From NCBI RefSeq assembly GCF_001653135.1, contig NZ_BDDS01000002.1, positions 248,001-312,000 of the forward strand: a stretch of 64,000 bases of DNA, given 5' to 3'. This document shows positions 45,060-53,252 of this stretch, piece after piece. Under the pieces are notes generated by a model. The model worked only from the letters and a program-made list of their open reading frames with translations, ran no database searches and had not been told where the DNA came from. The translations under genes and the position numbers were made by a program. The first letter of the stretch is position 1. Each line of letters opens with the position of its first letter. Source of the stretch: Pseudoalteromonas neustonica. Its GTDB lineage: Bacteria; Pseudomonadota; Gammaproteobacteria; Enterobacterales; Alteromonadaceae.

Positions 45060-45492
45060 ACAAAGAGTGGCCGTACCAACAGCACCGAGCTTTATATTTC
45101 AGGAGTTGGTACCAAAAGCCACGTTTGAACTATTTAAAGACACCCCATTATTCTTACTCAATTTATTTGATGATCGCGCATTGCGTATGCTGCAAAAGCT
45201 ACGTGATAAATTCGGCCCATGCACCGTAAACAACTGGTACTGGGGCGGCGCTAATCAATACCGTGGCTATCGTGCGCTTGATTGCGCAATAGGTGCAAAA
45301 CGCAGCCAGCATAAGCTAGGCAAAGGCTTTGATTGCAGTTTTGAAAACTACACAGCTCAGCAAGTACGTGATTACGTATTAGCCCACCCGCAAGAATTCC
45401 CCTACATCACCGCCATTGAAGGACAAGTGAGTTGGTTTCATTTTGATGTACGCCCACCTACATGGACTGGCATTAAAGTATTTAACCCGTAA
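45049..45492 (+). CDS. Endolysin, M15-type zinc peptidase
   Basis: A 147-residue protein with the M15 metal-site pattern: His in RSQHKLGKGFD (about H88), Asp in GFDCSF (about D95) and the terminal His in WFHFDVR (about H131). Such enzymes cut the peptide bonds of peptidoglycan (L-Ala-D-Glu or D-Ala-D-Ala). It has no signal peptide, so it needs the holin encoded nearby. Confidence 0.85.
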   Translation: MALKQRVAVPTAPSFIFQELVPKATFELFKDTPLFLLNLFDDRALRMLQKLRDKFGPCTVNNWYWGGANQYRGYRALDCAIGAKRSQHKLGKGFDCSFENYTAQQVRDYVLAHPQEFPYITAIEGQVSWFHFDVRPPTWTGIKVFNP

Positions 45493-45501
45493 GGACCACC
45501 C

Positions 45502-45840
45502 ATGAATCAAGAACAAGAAAACTTATTATTTCAAGCCATAGGTGAAATACAGGGCAGTCAGGCGGCTATTTTAAATGACTTAAAAGACATTAAAGCCGAC
45601 ATTCATCAAAGCATCGAAAAGAGCGAAGCGCGTCAAAAAGAAATAACCGACGGCTTAAGGCTTGAAATTAAAGCGAGTGAAAAACGCCAAACTTCAGCAG
45701 TTGAAAAACAAGAACTCCGCTTAGCTAAAGTTGAAGAAAAACTGACTAACCAACGCATTAAAGTGGCTGCTATGGGCGGTACAGCAGGTTTAGCCGTGTC
45801 GCTAGTTGCGTATGCTGTAAAAAATGGGTTGATGAACTAA
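45502..45840 (+). CDS. Coiled-coil single-pass membrane protein, XhlA/holin-like
   Basis: A 112-residue protein with a long charged coiled coil (about 10-85) and a C-terminal transmembrane helix (VAAMGGTAGLAVSLVAYAV). This plan is that of hemolysin XhlA-like lysis proteins. It lies 9 bp after the endolysin gene and touches the terminase small subunit gene (TAATG). Confidence 0.65.
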   Translation: MNQEQENLLFQAIGEIQGSQAAILNDLKDIKADIHQSIEKSEARQKEITDGLRLEIKASEKRQTSAVEKQELRLAKVEEKLTNQRIKVAAMGGTAGLAVSLVAYAVKNGLMN

Positions 45841-46346
45841 TGGCGCACCCTGCAGAAAAGAAAAACGCTGTACGCCACAGCTATGTAAACGAGCTGCTAG
45901 CGTTAAGTGTTGCCGCCATTAAACACAGCGTGGCCGACGGCACAGCACGCCGCTGGAAAATGGAAGCCAAAGACAACGGCGACGATTGGGATCTATCCCG
46001 TGCAGCAAGCCGCCGTAGCGAAGGCACAGCAGGGGAGTTTACCACCGACTTTATTGAAGAGTTCACCATTCAAGTAAACGAAACCTTTGAGCTGTTAAAA
46101 TCAGCCGAGGGCGCAGCGTTGCCACTTGACCAGCGTACCAAAATACTGAGTTCTCTCACCGATATGATGAGCAAAGTAATGAAGGTATCAGGCGGTAATA
46201 AAAAGCTTGAAAAGCGCACCATTGCCGCTGAAGTAGTAAAAATTCTTGCTAAGTTTGTATCAACCAAATACCCCGAATTTGCCCCTGAGTTTGTTGAAAT
46301 ACTTACCGCGTTTGGTCCTAAACTCGATCAGGAGTTAGAAGACTAA
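45840..46346 (+). CDS. Terminase small subunit (DUF1804-like)
   Basis: A 168-residue protein beginning AHPAEKKNAVRHSYVNELLA and containing TARRWKMEAKDNGDDWDLSR, the DUF1804 signature. It lies directly before the large terminase with a 1-bp overlap. It recognises phage DNA for packaging; in Mu-like phages this marks the pac end. Confidence 0.85.
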   Translation: MAHPAEKKNAVRHSYVNELLALSVAAIKHSVADGTARRWKMEAKDNGDDWDLSRAASRRSEGTAGEFTTDFIEEFTIQVNETFELLKSAEGAALPLDQRTKILSSLTDMMSKVMKVSGGNKKLEKRTIAAEVVKILAKFVSTKYPEFAPEFVEILTAFGPKLDQELED

Positions 46347-48085
46347 TGGCCGATATGAATTCACGCGAGTTCTTAGCTGAAATAGAGCAAATTACCGGCT
46401 CACTACGCCGCGATATAGAAGCCAAAGAGCGCAATATAGATCCAAGCCCCGCAGCGATTAAAGAACGCCGCAAACGCGTTCTTGGCGGCGACTTTGAGTT
46501 TTTTGTGTATACGTATTTCCCGCATCATATGTGGTTAGACGACGATCAAACAGCCTCAGAGTTCCAACGCTATTTTATGAACTGGTTCCCCGAAGCCCTC
46601 AAGCTTAAAAACGGTTGGAAAAACTGGTTTGTTGCCCCGCGTGGCGAGGGTAAAAGTACCCTAGGTGTAAAAATTGCCCCTGTGTATGTGGCGGTGTTAG
46701 CACTGTTACAAGACCCTGACGTATGCCAGGAACTGGGCTTACAGAAGATAAAGCAGTTTATCGATTTTGTGATCTTGTTTGGCGCTGAAACTAAAATGCC
46801 AACCAAAACATTAGAGGTCGTTAAAACTGAGCTGCTTAACAATAATAATCTCGCGTTAGACTTTCCCGAAGTATGCACTTCATCACCCGTGTGGAAGTTA
46901 GGCGAATTTGTAACAGCACAAGGCGTACGCTTTGAAAGCCGTGGGGCTGAGCAATCAGTACGCGGTACGTTCCACGGTGCCAGCCGCCCTAAATTACTGC
47001 TATCCGATGACATTATTACCGATGCCGAGGCTAAATCACCCACAGAACGCGATAACCGTTGGCGCTTCCTAGAAGCCGCCGTGCAATACCTTGGCCCACC
47101 GGATGGCACCGTAAAATTCTTAGGTGTAAACACTGTTTTAAATAACGATGACCCAATAAGCCGAGCCGAAGAAGCACCAGGGCACATTGTTCATCGCTTT
47201 AAAGCCATTAAACAAATGCCTGAACGCATGGACTTATGGGAGCAATGCCGCGATCTAATGGTGCATGACGACAAACGCTTTGAAAAACGCGCCGCCGCCA
47301 AAGGCGAAGCCGTATCAACCGAGGCTAAACCGTCATTTAAGTTTTGGTTAAAAAACAAAAAGCAAATGCTTAAAGCCGCCAAAACTAGCTGGCCAAGTGT
47401 GCGCACGCTGTACGATTTAATGTGTATGTGGGCAGCTAATAAGCGCGAGTTTAACCGCGAAATGCAAGGCATAGCCAAAAGCGACGAAGAAGCCATATTT
47501 TATCAGTTTGATTTTTGGGTTGATCGCCTAAGCGATTGGGTGCCGTATGGTGCGTGTGACCCAAGCATGGGCAAAACCGAAAAAGCTGATCCCAGCGCAA
47601 TATTAGTGGGTTTTCATTCTAAAGATTTACAAAAACTACACGTTGAATACGAAAGCCGCAAAGTACGTGGTACCAGCCGCTTGCTTAATGACTTAATACG
47701 CGCCCAAAAAGAATATAACTGCCGTGTGTGGGGGTTTGAAAATAATAACGCCTTTGATTTTATGCGCAGCCAGTTTATTAAAACAGGGTTAGAGCAAGGC
47801 ATTGCGCTGCCTTTACGTGGCGTTACCGCAACCATTTCAGCGGAGGAACGCATAGGATCACTTGAAACCTACGTTACCAATACCCCCGCACAAATTGCCT
47901 TTCATTCACGGTGTCGTTTACTGCTCGACGAGCTTGAAAACTGGCCAGAAAAACAAACAGCTCATCACTACGATTTAAGCTGTGCCATGGCTATTTTATG
48001 GATGATAGCCAGCACCGGTGCAGGCGGTATACCGCGTGTAAGTAGCCGCAAAGTCACTAAACAAATAAGGGGCTATCATGTATAG
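46346..48085 (+). CDS. Terminase large subunit
   Basis: A 579-residue packaging motor. Walker A is APRGEGKST (about 97-105), a Walker B-like stretch is LLLSDDII (about 216-223), and the nuclease domain starts at GACDPSMGKTEKADPSAI (about 405). The size and sequence fit large terminases of Mu/B3-type phages. It overlaps the portal gene by 8 bp. Confidence 0.92.
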   Translation: MADMNSREFLAEIEQITGSLRRDIEAKERNIDPSPAAIKERRKRVLGGDFEFFVYTYFPHHMWLDDDQTASEFQRYFMNWFPEALKLKNGWKNWFVAPRGEGKSTLGVKIAPVYVAVLALLQDPDVCQELGLQKIKQFIDFVILFGAETKMPTKTLEVVKTELLNNNNLALDFPEVCTSSPVWKLGEFVTAQGVRFESRGAEQSVRGTFHGASRPKLLLSDDIITDAEAKSPTERDNRWRFLEAAVQYLGPPDGTVKFLGVNTVLNNDDPISRAEEAPGHIVHRFKAIKQMPERMDLWEQCRDLMVHDDKRFEKRAAAKGEAVSTEAKPSFKFWLKNKKQMLKAAKTSWPSVRTLYDLMCMWAANKREFNREMQGIAKSDEEAIFYQFDFWVDRLSDWVPYGACDPSMGKTEKADPSAILVGFHSKDLQKLHVEYESRKVRGTSRLLNDLIRAQKEYNCRVWGFENNNAFDFMRSQFIKTGLEQGIALPLRGVTATISAEERIGSLETYVTNTPAQIAFHSRCRLLLDELENWPEKQTAHHYDLSCAMAILWMIASTGAGGIPRVSSRKVTKQIRGYHV

Positions 48086-49577
48086 CAAGCCACGCATTAA
48101 ATCTACAGCATACGCTGCGCTTAACCGTATGTTTGACCAAAACCGGATAGATCCAAACCTTACGTCGCTTATCACTGAGCTACCAAACCCTGATCCAATC
48201 CTGCGTCGCGCAGGTAAAAACACCGCTATTTATGAAGAAATAGCCCGCGATGCCCATGTTATTGGTGAATTACGCTCACTACGTAGCGGTTTATTTAGCT
48301 TTAATACCGAGCTTGTGCCAGGCGGTGACGATGCAGCTAGTTTAAAAAGCTATGAACTCGCCAGAGCGTTTTTTGCTAAAAAACCATGCCCACATACCGA
48401 ATGGGCCGACATGGATTGGCACAACTATAGCGCTATTTTAAACGGGTTTAGTGTCACCCATTTAGGCAAGTACATTAAACAGGATGGTCATTGGCAACCT
48501 GACTATGTAGAGACCTGGCGCAACAGCCGCTTTGCATTTAATAGTGATCACGAACTGCTGGTAAAAACCAGCGAAAACCCACAAGGCGAGCTAGTCGATC
48601 AACGTCGTTGGTCGTGCGTTCGCCACATGCCAAGCGCCGAAAATCCCTATGGTATTGCATTATTAAGTAGCTGCTTTTGGCCATGGACGTTTAAGCACGG
48701 CGGCTTTAAGTTTTTTGTACAGCTGTGCGAACGCTTTGGTATTCCGTTCCCTGTGGGTAAATACCCTGTTGGATCACAAGATAAAGACATCAATAATTTA
48801 CTCGATGGCTTAGCTAAATTAGTGCAAGACGGCATTGCAGCCATACCTGATGATACGACAATTGAGATCATCGAAAGTAAACTCTCTGGTGAGCCAGTAC
48901 CTGAGCGGCTCGTTAACTTTTGTAATGCAGAAATAAGTAAAGCACTAACAAGTCAAACCCTAGCAACGGAGCAAAAAAATGGCGGTGCACGCGCGGCCAG
49001 TGAAACCCATGCAAAACGTGCGGGCGATAATCAACGCTCAGACAGGGCGCTTGTCGCTTCTTTTCGTAATCAAGTTTTAAACGCGTTACACACAGTAAAT
49101 TTTGATGGTGGCGAGCCGCCTAAATTCATCTTTAAAGACAAACGTGAGATCAACACAGACACCGTAACCCGTGTGCGTGAGTCTGCCCGCATTGTACCTG
49201 TTGGTGTTGATTGGGCGTATACCGAACTCGGTATTCCTAAGCCTAAAGATGGCGAAGAACTGCTAGATGTACCCGACGAAGGCCACGGTATTGCCACTGC
49301 TGCAAAAACCGAGTTTGCCAAAAAATCAGCTGGTAGCGTCGAACTTACCGACGAATTTGACCTGTTTGATCACGCAACAGACGACACCATTAAAAAGCTT
49401 TTTCATTTTGCTCAGGCCGCTAAAGACCTGGACGAACTTAAACAAAAAATCACCTCAGAATTTCCTGATATTTCAGACTCAGCACTGGCAAACGTTGCCC
49501 AAACGGCAATGGAGTATGAGTTTATGGCAGGCATGAACGAGGCTAATTCTAAAACTGTGGAGATAGACGATGAATAA
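48078..49577 (+). CDS. Portal protein (DUF935, Mu gp29-like)
   Basis: A 499-residue protein with the DUF935 pattern: NPDPILRRAGKNTAIYEEIA, RDAHVIGELRSLRSGL and VRHMPSAENPYGIALLSSCF. It forms the dodecameric DNA channel at one head vertex. It follows the terminase, as in Mu. Confidence 0.9.
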   Translation: MYSKPRIKSTAYAALNRMFDQNRIDPNLTSLITELPNPDPILRRAGKNTAIYEEIARDAHVIGELRSLRSGLFSFNTELVPGGDDAASLKSYELARAFFAKKPCPHTEWADMDWHNYSAILNGFSVTHLGKYIKQDGHWQPDYVETWRNSRFAFNSDHELLVKTSENPQGELVDQRRWSCVRHMPSAENPYGIALLSSCFWPWTFKHGGFKFFVQLCERFGIPFPVGKYPVGSQDKDINNLLDGLAKLVQDGIAAIPDDTTIEIIESKLSGEPVPERLVNFCNAEISKALTSQTLATEQKNGGARAASETHAKRAGDNQRSDRALVASFRNQVLNALHTVNFDGGEPPKFIFKDKREINTDTVTRVRESARIVPVGVDWAYTELGIPKPKDGEELLDVPDEGHGIATAAKTEFAKKSAGSVELTDEFDLFDHATDDTIKKLFHFAQAAKDLDELKQKITSEFPDISDSALANVAQTAMEYEFMAGMNEANSKTVEIDDE

Positions 49578-50184
49578 CGTTCCTGACGGATATTTAAAAG
49601 ACGGCAAAGGCAATTTAGTGGCTATTGCAAACATCAAACAAACCGATTTGATCAAAGATGAGTTTGTTAAAAAAGCCATTGATAAAGCCGTTGAAATGCA
49701 ACAAACACTGGCTGAATTTAAGCAAGATTTAATGGCCGAAGCAGACGATTTTATTGAGCTATTAGCCCAAGAGCATGGCGTTAACTTAGGCGGTAAAAAA
49801 GGCAATGTGACACTACGCACCTTTGACAGCCAATTAAAAGTAACCCTGCAAACCCAAGAGCGTATTGAATTAGGTCCTGAATTAGCGCTCGCTAAGCAGT
49901 TAATAGATCAATGTCTGGACGAATGGACTGAGGGCGGTAATCAAAACATTAAAGCCATTGTAAGCAAAACGTTCAATACCGATAAGCAAGGATCACTTAA
50001 TCCACAACGCATTTTAGCCCTGCGTAAACTCGAAATTTCAGACGATTCAGGCAAATGGACTAAAGCCATGAATATTATTGCTGAGTCTGTTGGCGTGGTT
50101 GATTCTTGCCGTTTTATTCGCTTTTACAAGCAAGATGATAAAGGTATAGAGCAACCAATTTCACTCGATATTGCAAAGCTGTAG
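49570..50184 (+). CDS. DUF3164 family protein
   Basis: A 204-residue protein with the DUF3164 plan: IKQTDLIKDEFVKKAIDKAV, the central TLRTFDSQLKVTLQTQERIE, and a C-terminal RFIRFYKQDDKGIEQPISLDI. In Mu this family (gp8) belongs to the early region. Here it lies between portal and minor head genes, overlapping the portal gene by 8 bp, an unusual place. Confidence 0.8.
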   Translation: MNNVPDGYLKDGKGNLVAIANIKQTDLIKDEFVKKAIDKAVEMQQTLAEFKQDLMAEADDFIELLAQEHGVNLGGKKGNVTLRTFDSQLKVTLQTQERIELGPELALAKQLIDQCLDEWTEGGNQNIKAIVSKTFNTDKQGSLNPQRILALRKLEISDDSGKWTKAMNIIAESVGVVDSCRFIRFYKQDDKGIEQPISLDIAKL

Positions 50185-50194
50185 CGGGGCGGTT

Positions 50195-50638
50195 ATGACC
50201 ATCACAAAAGAGCAATGGATAGAGCTAGAAAAACACTTAACTGGGTACTTTTGCTCAGCCATTTTCAAATTCGGAGAGTTTGAAATAACCGTGACACGCG
50301 GGCGTGTATCTGAGTCGAAAACCAGTTTAGTTGTGTATGTCGACGATGTAATTAAAGGCGATTGGTACTCTAAAGATAACGAACGCCCTGCGTGTATTCC
50401 TGATGTTTGGCGCAAACGAACCCGCGCCAAATACACAGCCAAATCAATTAAAGAAGCTGAAAAAGTGTGGGGTAAACGCCGTGCAAAAAAAGAAATGCCA
50501 GAGCTTTACGAAAAAACTGAATACCACACATGCGACTTTACAACCGCTAAAAGCCTCGTTCGTCAGTATAAAAAACTGGATGGTTTAGAGCTTATTAAAA
50601 TTGGTGGTAAAACTTACAACAACTATATAAAGGTATAA
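50195..50638 (+). CDS. Phage protein, hypothetical
   Basis: About 147 residues from the ATG at 50195 (GGGGCGG just upstream). A mixed alpha-beta protein rich in Lys, Trp and Tyr (GDWYSKDNERPACIPDVWRK). It ends 2 bp before the holin-like gene. No family recognised. Confidence 0.6.
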   Translation: MTITKEQWIELEKHLTGYFCSAIFKFGEFEITVTRGRVSESKTSLVVYVDDVIKGDWYSKDNERPACIPDVWRKRTRAKYTAKSIKEAEKVWGKRRAKKEMPELYEKTEYHTCDFTTAKSLVRQYKKLDGLELIKIGGKTYNNYIKV

Positions 50639-50640
50639 TT

Positions 50641-51183
50641 ATGGAACCGGTAACAATAGCACTTGCGCTTGCTAAACTAACAGGTTTAGACACTAAAATA
50701 GGTAAGTGGATAGGGGGCGACAATGGCGCTAAAGTAGCGTCTAAAATCGTCGATATAACACAAACTTTAACAAATACGGCTTCGCCTGATGAGGCATTAA
50801 ACAGCCTTAAAAGCTCAGAATCATTAAAAAATGAGTTAAGAACAACCCTCTTAAATCGTGAAAAAGAGCTTGATGATTTAGCGTTTAAAAACACCCAAAG
50901 CGCACGCAATATGCAGATAAAAGCGCTCAATCAAGATGATAAATTCTCTAAACGTTTCATCTATTATTATGCGTGGTTTTGGTCATTTTCAACGGTTATT
51001 TACATCGGATGCATTACATTTTTAACCATTCCAGAGACCGCAACACGCTTTGCAGACACCATTTTAGGCTTTATTTTAGGCACTGTAGTGGCCTCAATAT
51101 TGAATTTTTTCTTCGGAAATAGCCGCGATAATTCGCGTAGAAACGAAATTCAAGACATTCAACAGTCGCTAAAAGAGCACTAA
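50641..51183 (+). CDS. Holin-like membrane protein (GTA holin 3TM type)
   Basis: A 180-residue protein with an N-terminal helical part (LAKLTGLDTKIGKWIGGDNG) and two hydrophobic helices near 112-132 and 142-162, ending FFFGNSRDNSRR, typical of the 3TM holin family of gene-transfer agents. It is separated from the endolysin gene by the packaging genes, so the phage may have two lysis-related membrane proteins. Confidence 0.7.
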   Translation: MEPVTIALALAKLTGLDTKIGKWIGGDNGAKVASKIVDITQTLTNTASPDEALNSLKSSESLKNELRTTLLNREKELDDLAFKNTQSARNMQIKALNQDDKFSKRFIYYYAWFWSFSTVIYIGCITFLTIPETATRFADTILGFILGTVVASILNFFFGNSRDNSRRNEIQDIQQSLKEH

Positions 51184-51184
51184 T

Positions 51185-52327
51185 ATGGCATTACCAGCTC
51201 CACAATATGGCGACCTTGTTAAATTTAAGGAAGCCATTTCTCATTTTAAAGACAAAATTAAGCTTACAAGTGAGTCATATAAAGACTTACAGGGCTTAAT
51301 TCATGCCAAAGCGTTTACTGTTGCAGGCGCAACACAACTAACAATTCTCAATGATTTTTATAAAGCCGTTGATGCTGCAATTAGTGACGGCGAGACAATA
51401 TCGGACTTTAGAAAACGCTTTGACAAAATAGTTGATGATCATGGCTGGTCATACAATGGTAAACGAGGCTGGCGATCAAAAGTCATTTATCAAAATAATA
51501 AAAACACCGCGCGAGCAGCTGGCCGTTGGCAACAACAAGAACGGATCAAACAGCGCAGGCCTTATTTATTATATTTAACTGCTGGCGATAGTCGCGTTAG
51601 ACCTGAACACGGCAAGTGGAATTACATTTTATTACCAGTCGATCATCCGTTTTGGGATACGCATTATCCACCAAATGGTTATAACTGCAGGTGTAAGGTG
51701 GTATCACTTAATGCGCGAGATATTGCACGCATGGGTTTATCAGTTAGCAAACCTGAAAAAGTTAATAAATTTATGGAGTCATTCAAAGTTGTAGATTCAT
51801 CAACAGGTGAAGAACTTAATAAATTGCCAGGCATAGATTTAGGCTGGGATTATAATCCGGGCAAAGCATGGTTAGGTGCAGATATAGCAGCAGGAAAATC
51901 AGTTATAAATTTATCAACGGACTTACAAAAATTAGCAATCCCACAATTTAACGAAGCCGTTTTGAAATCTCAGCAGTACTATATAAAGCAGATAAATTTA
52001 CACGCAGCAAAGTTAGCGCTTAAAAAATCCAGAGCTGATGGCCAGCAATTTACGCTAGGGCACTTGCCTGCAAATTTATTAAATGAATTGTCACGTAAAA
52101 ACGCACCTATATATAGTAGCGCCGTTACAGTTGGCAGCACTCAAATTGAAAAACTTTTAGCGGGTCAACTTAGTCTTGAACAAATACATGATCTAATGAA
52201 CGCAGTTCAAAAACCAAATACGTTTGCTTATATAGGCAACCAAATAAAATTATCGTATCAAGGCTACATGGTCACAATTGAACTAGGACCACAGTTTAAT
52301 ACGATTATATTTGCCGAAAAGGTTTAA
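51185..52327 (+). CDS. Minor head protein F (Mu gpF-like head morphogenesis)
   Basis: A 380-residue protein with the head-morphogenesis motif RPYLLYLTAGDSRVRPEHGK and HPFWDTHYPPNGYNCRCKVV (Phage_Mu_F family). It is needed for head assembly and is the last rightward gene. The protease/scaffold gene that follows F in Mu-like phages is not downstream; the prophage ends 361 bp later. The last 600 bp are duplicated in the remnant at 6044-6652. Confidence 0.88.
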   Translation: MALPAPQYGDLVKFKEAISHFKDKIKLTSESYKDLQGLIHAKAFTVAGATQLTILNDFYKAVDAAISDGETISDFRKRFDKIVDDHGWSYNGKRGWRSKVIYQNNKNTARAAGRWQQQERIKQRRPYLLYLTAGDSRVRPEHGKWNYILLPVDHPFWDTHYPPNGYNCRCKVVSLNARDIARMGLSVSKPEKVNKFMESFKVVDSSTGEELNKLPGIDLGWDYNPGKAWLGADIAAGKSVINLSTDLQKLAIPQFNEAVLKSQQYYIKQINLHAAKLALKKSRADGQQFTLGHLPANLLNELSRKNAPIYSSAVTVGSTQIEKLLAGQLSLEQIHDLMNAVQKPNTFAYIGNQIKLSYQGYMVTIELGPQFNTIIFAEKV

Positions 52328-52688
52328 ATAACCACGTTTTGAAGATTTAAAGAGCGTTTAAATGGTGTTTAAACTCAGTTTTAAGCATGTTAACACTCAA
52401 AATATCTCGTTTAAAACGCCAAATAAGCAGGAATAAGTGGATTTATGGCGTTTAAACTTGGTTTTAAGCACGTTAACAATCAAAAAATATCTAGTTTTAA
52501 ACGTAAAATGAGCAGGAATAAGCGGGTTTTGGGTCATTTTGAACGGGTTTGTCTAAAAACAAGCGTAATTCAAAGTTAAGGATTTACACGCTAAAATCAG
52601 TACAAACCCAGTAACGGCGCGGGTTTCCGCAAGGCAAGGGCGAAAATATCCATATCTTTATTATTCTACAAACGAACAACCCCTTACA
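52328..52688. repeat. Right terminus of the transposable prophage with an 83-bp tandem repeat
   Basis: Non-coding end region. An imperfect tandem repeat of about 83 bp lies at 52364-52446 and 52447-52531; each copy contains GTTTAAAC, TTTTAAGCAyGTTAACA and AGCAGGAATAAG. The remnant at 6652-6930 has a single, mostly second-type copy. The terminal segment TCTACAAACGAACAACCCCT-TACA ends in CA at 52688, next to the GTAAT target repeat. Transposase-binding sites are expected here. Confidence 0.75.
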
Positions 52689-52710
52689 GTAATATCCTGT
52701 AAATTTCCTT

Positions 52711-52738
52711 ATTTAACATAATATAAATTATAGGCTAT
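52711..52738. other. dif-like XerCD site, left attachment site of the filamentous prophage
   Basis: The 28 bp start ATTTAACATAATATA, identical to the XerD arm and most of the centre of E. coli dif read on the opposite strand, followed by AATTATAGGCTAT. I count 22 of 28 matches to E. coli dif from memory. The last 20 bp (TAATATAAATTATAGGCTAT) recur at 61120-61139. The stop codon of the phage regulator gene lies inside this site. Confidence 0.8.
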
Positions 52739-53084
52739 AACGTATGCGCGAATGCGCCCCTTGAACTTGGGTGAATGATGCCGTAATTAACAGCAAACCC
52801 GCTACACATGCAGCGCTAATCTTTTTTGCAACTTCAGTCCATGCACTAACTTCTTCTTTAGTTTTTGAGCGTTCAATAGCTAATTGAATTAATTCTGGCT
52901 TGAAATCAATTCCCATCTCTTTGCAAATAAAAATACATTGATTTGCTGTTAAGTGCCTTTTGCCTTTTCTAATTTCACTGATGTTACTTTTAATGCAATT
53001 TTCAAGGTCAGCTACAACTTGTTTGTCTTGACTGTACCCTTTGAATTCTTTGTATTTATCAATAAGTTCGGAACTAAATGCCAT
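52728..53084 (-). CDS. Filamentous phage regulator (DUF3693-like HTH)
   Basis: A 118-residue protein. The helical N-terminal region (DKYKEFKGYSQDKQVVADLE; ISEIRKGKRHLTANQCIFIC) is a Cro/CI-like helix-turn-helix of the DUF3693 type. A transmembrane helix lies near the C-terminus (AACVAGLLLITASF). It is divergent from the replication genes across a 168-bp region with several inverted repeats. Its last codons and stop lie within the attachment site. Confidence 0.75.
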   Translation of the reverse strand: MAFSSELIDKYKEFKGYSQDKQVVADLENCIKSNISEIRKGKRHLTANQCIFICKEMGIDFKPELIQLAIERSKTKEEVSAWTEVAKKISAACVAGLLLITASFTQVQGAHSRIRYSL

Positions 53085-53129
53085 ACGTCCTCCTAGGATT
53101 TATCTAATTATAGTTTGTAATAACTTTAA

Positions 53130-53235
53130 ATAATAACTTGACGGTAGCCAAGGTTGGCGACTATTATCCGCTCAGTAGCCACTTTAGGCTACTAATAATA
53201 TATTCAATGTCCAATACTGAATAGTATCGGACTTT
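53130..53235. promoter_or_regulatory. Operator region of the filamentous prophage
   Basis: Between the divergent genes lie the inverted repeat AGTAGCC/GGCTACT (53174-53193), a partial copy GTAGCCAAGGTTGGC just upstream, and GTCCAATACT/AGTATCGGAC (53209-53232). They are likely binding sites for the regulator. A second GTCCAATAC/GTATCGGAC copy lies outside the prophage at 61182-61205. Confidence 0.65.
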
Positions 53236-53252
53236 ATAGGGAAAATACGGAT

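Larger units (their letters stand above)
6989..52688. mobile_element. Complete Mu/B3-like transposable prophage, 45.7 kb
   Basis: Both ends carry the Mu-family dinucleotides: TGTAAGCCG at 6989 and CCCCTTACA ending at 52688. Both are flanked by the 5-bp direct repeat GTAAT (6984-6988 and 52689-52693), the target duplication length known for Mu. Inside are a repressor, a ner-like gene, transposase A, ATPase B, GemA, a Mor-like activator, lysis genes, terminase, portal, minor head protein F, protease/scaffold, capsid and a siphovirus-type tail set, so it looks complete. The tail type (tape measure, G/GT, J-like) places it nearer to B3/D3112 than to Mu itself. The module order is non-canonical: the transposase half is inverted relative to the capsid/tail half. 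Confidence 0.93.

Noticed and set aside
46570..47187. Minus-strand 205-codon frame opposite the terminase gene
   Set aside because: Antisense shadow of a well-conserved terminase.
29829..52688. The 22.9-kb segment as a separate complete transposable phage
   Set aside because: It has TG/CA-like edges but lacks capsid and tail genes, and the target duplication fits the larger unit 6989-52688; no GTAAT lies beside 29829.
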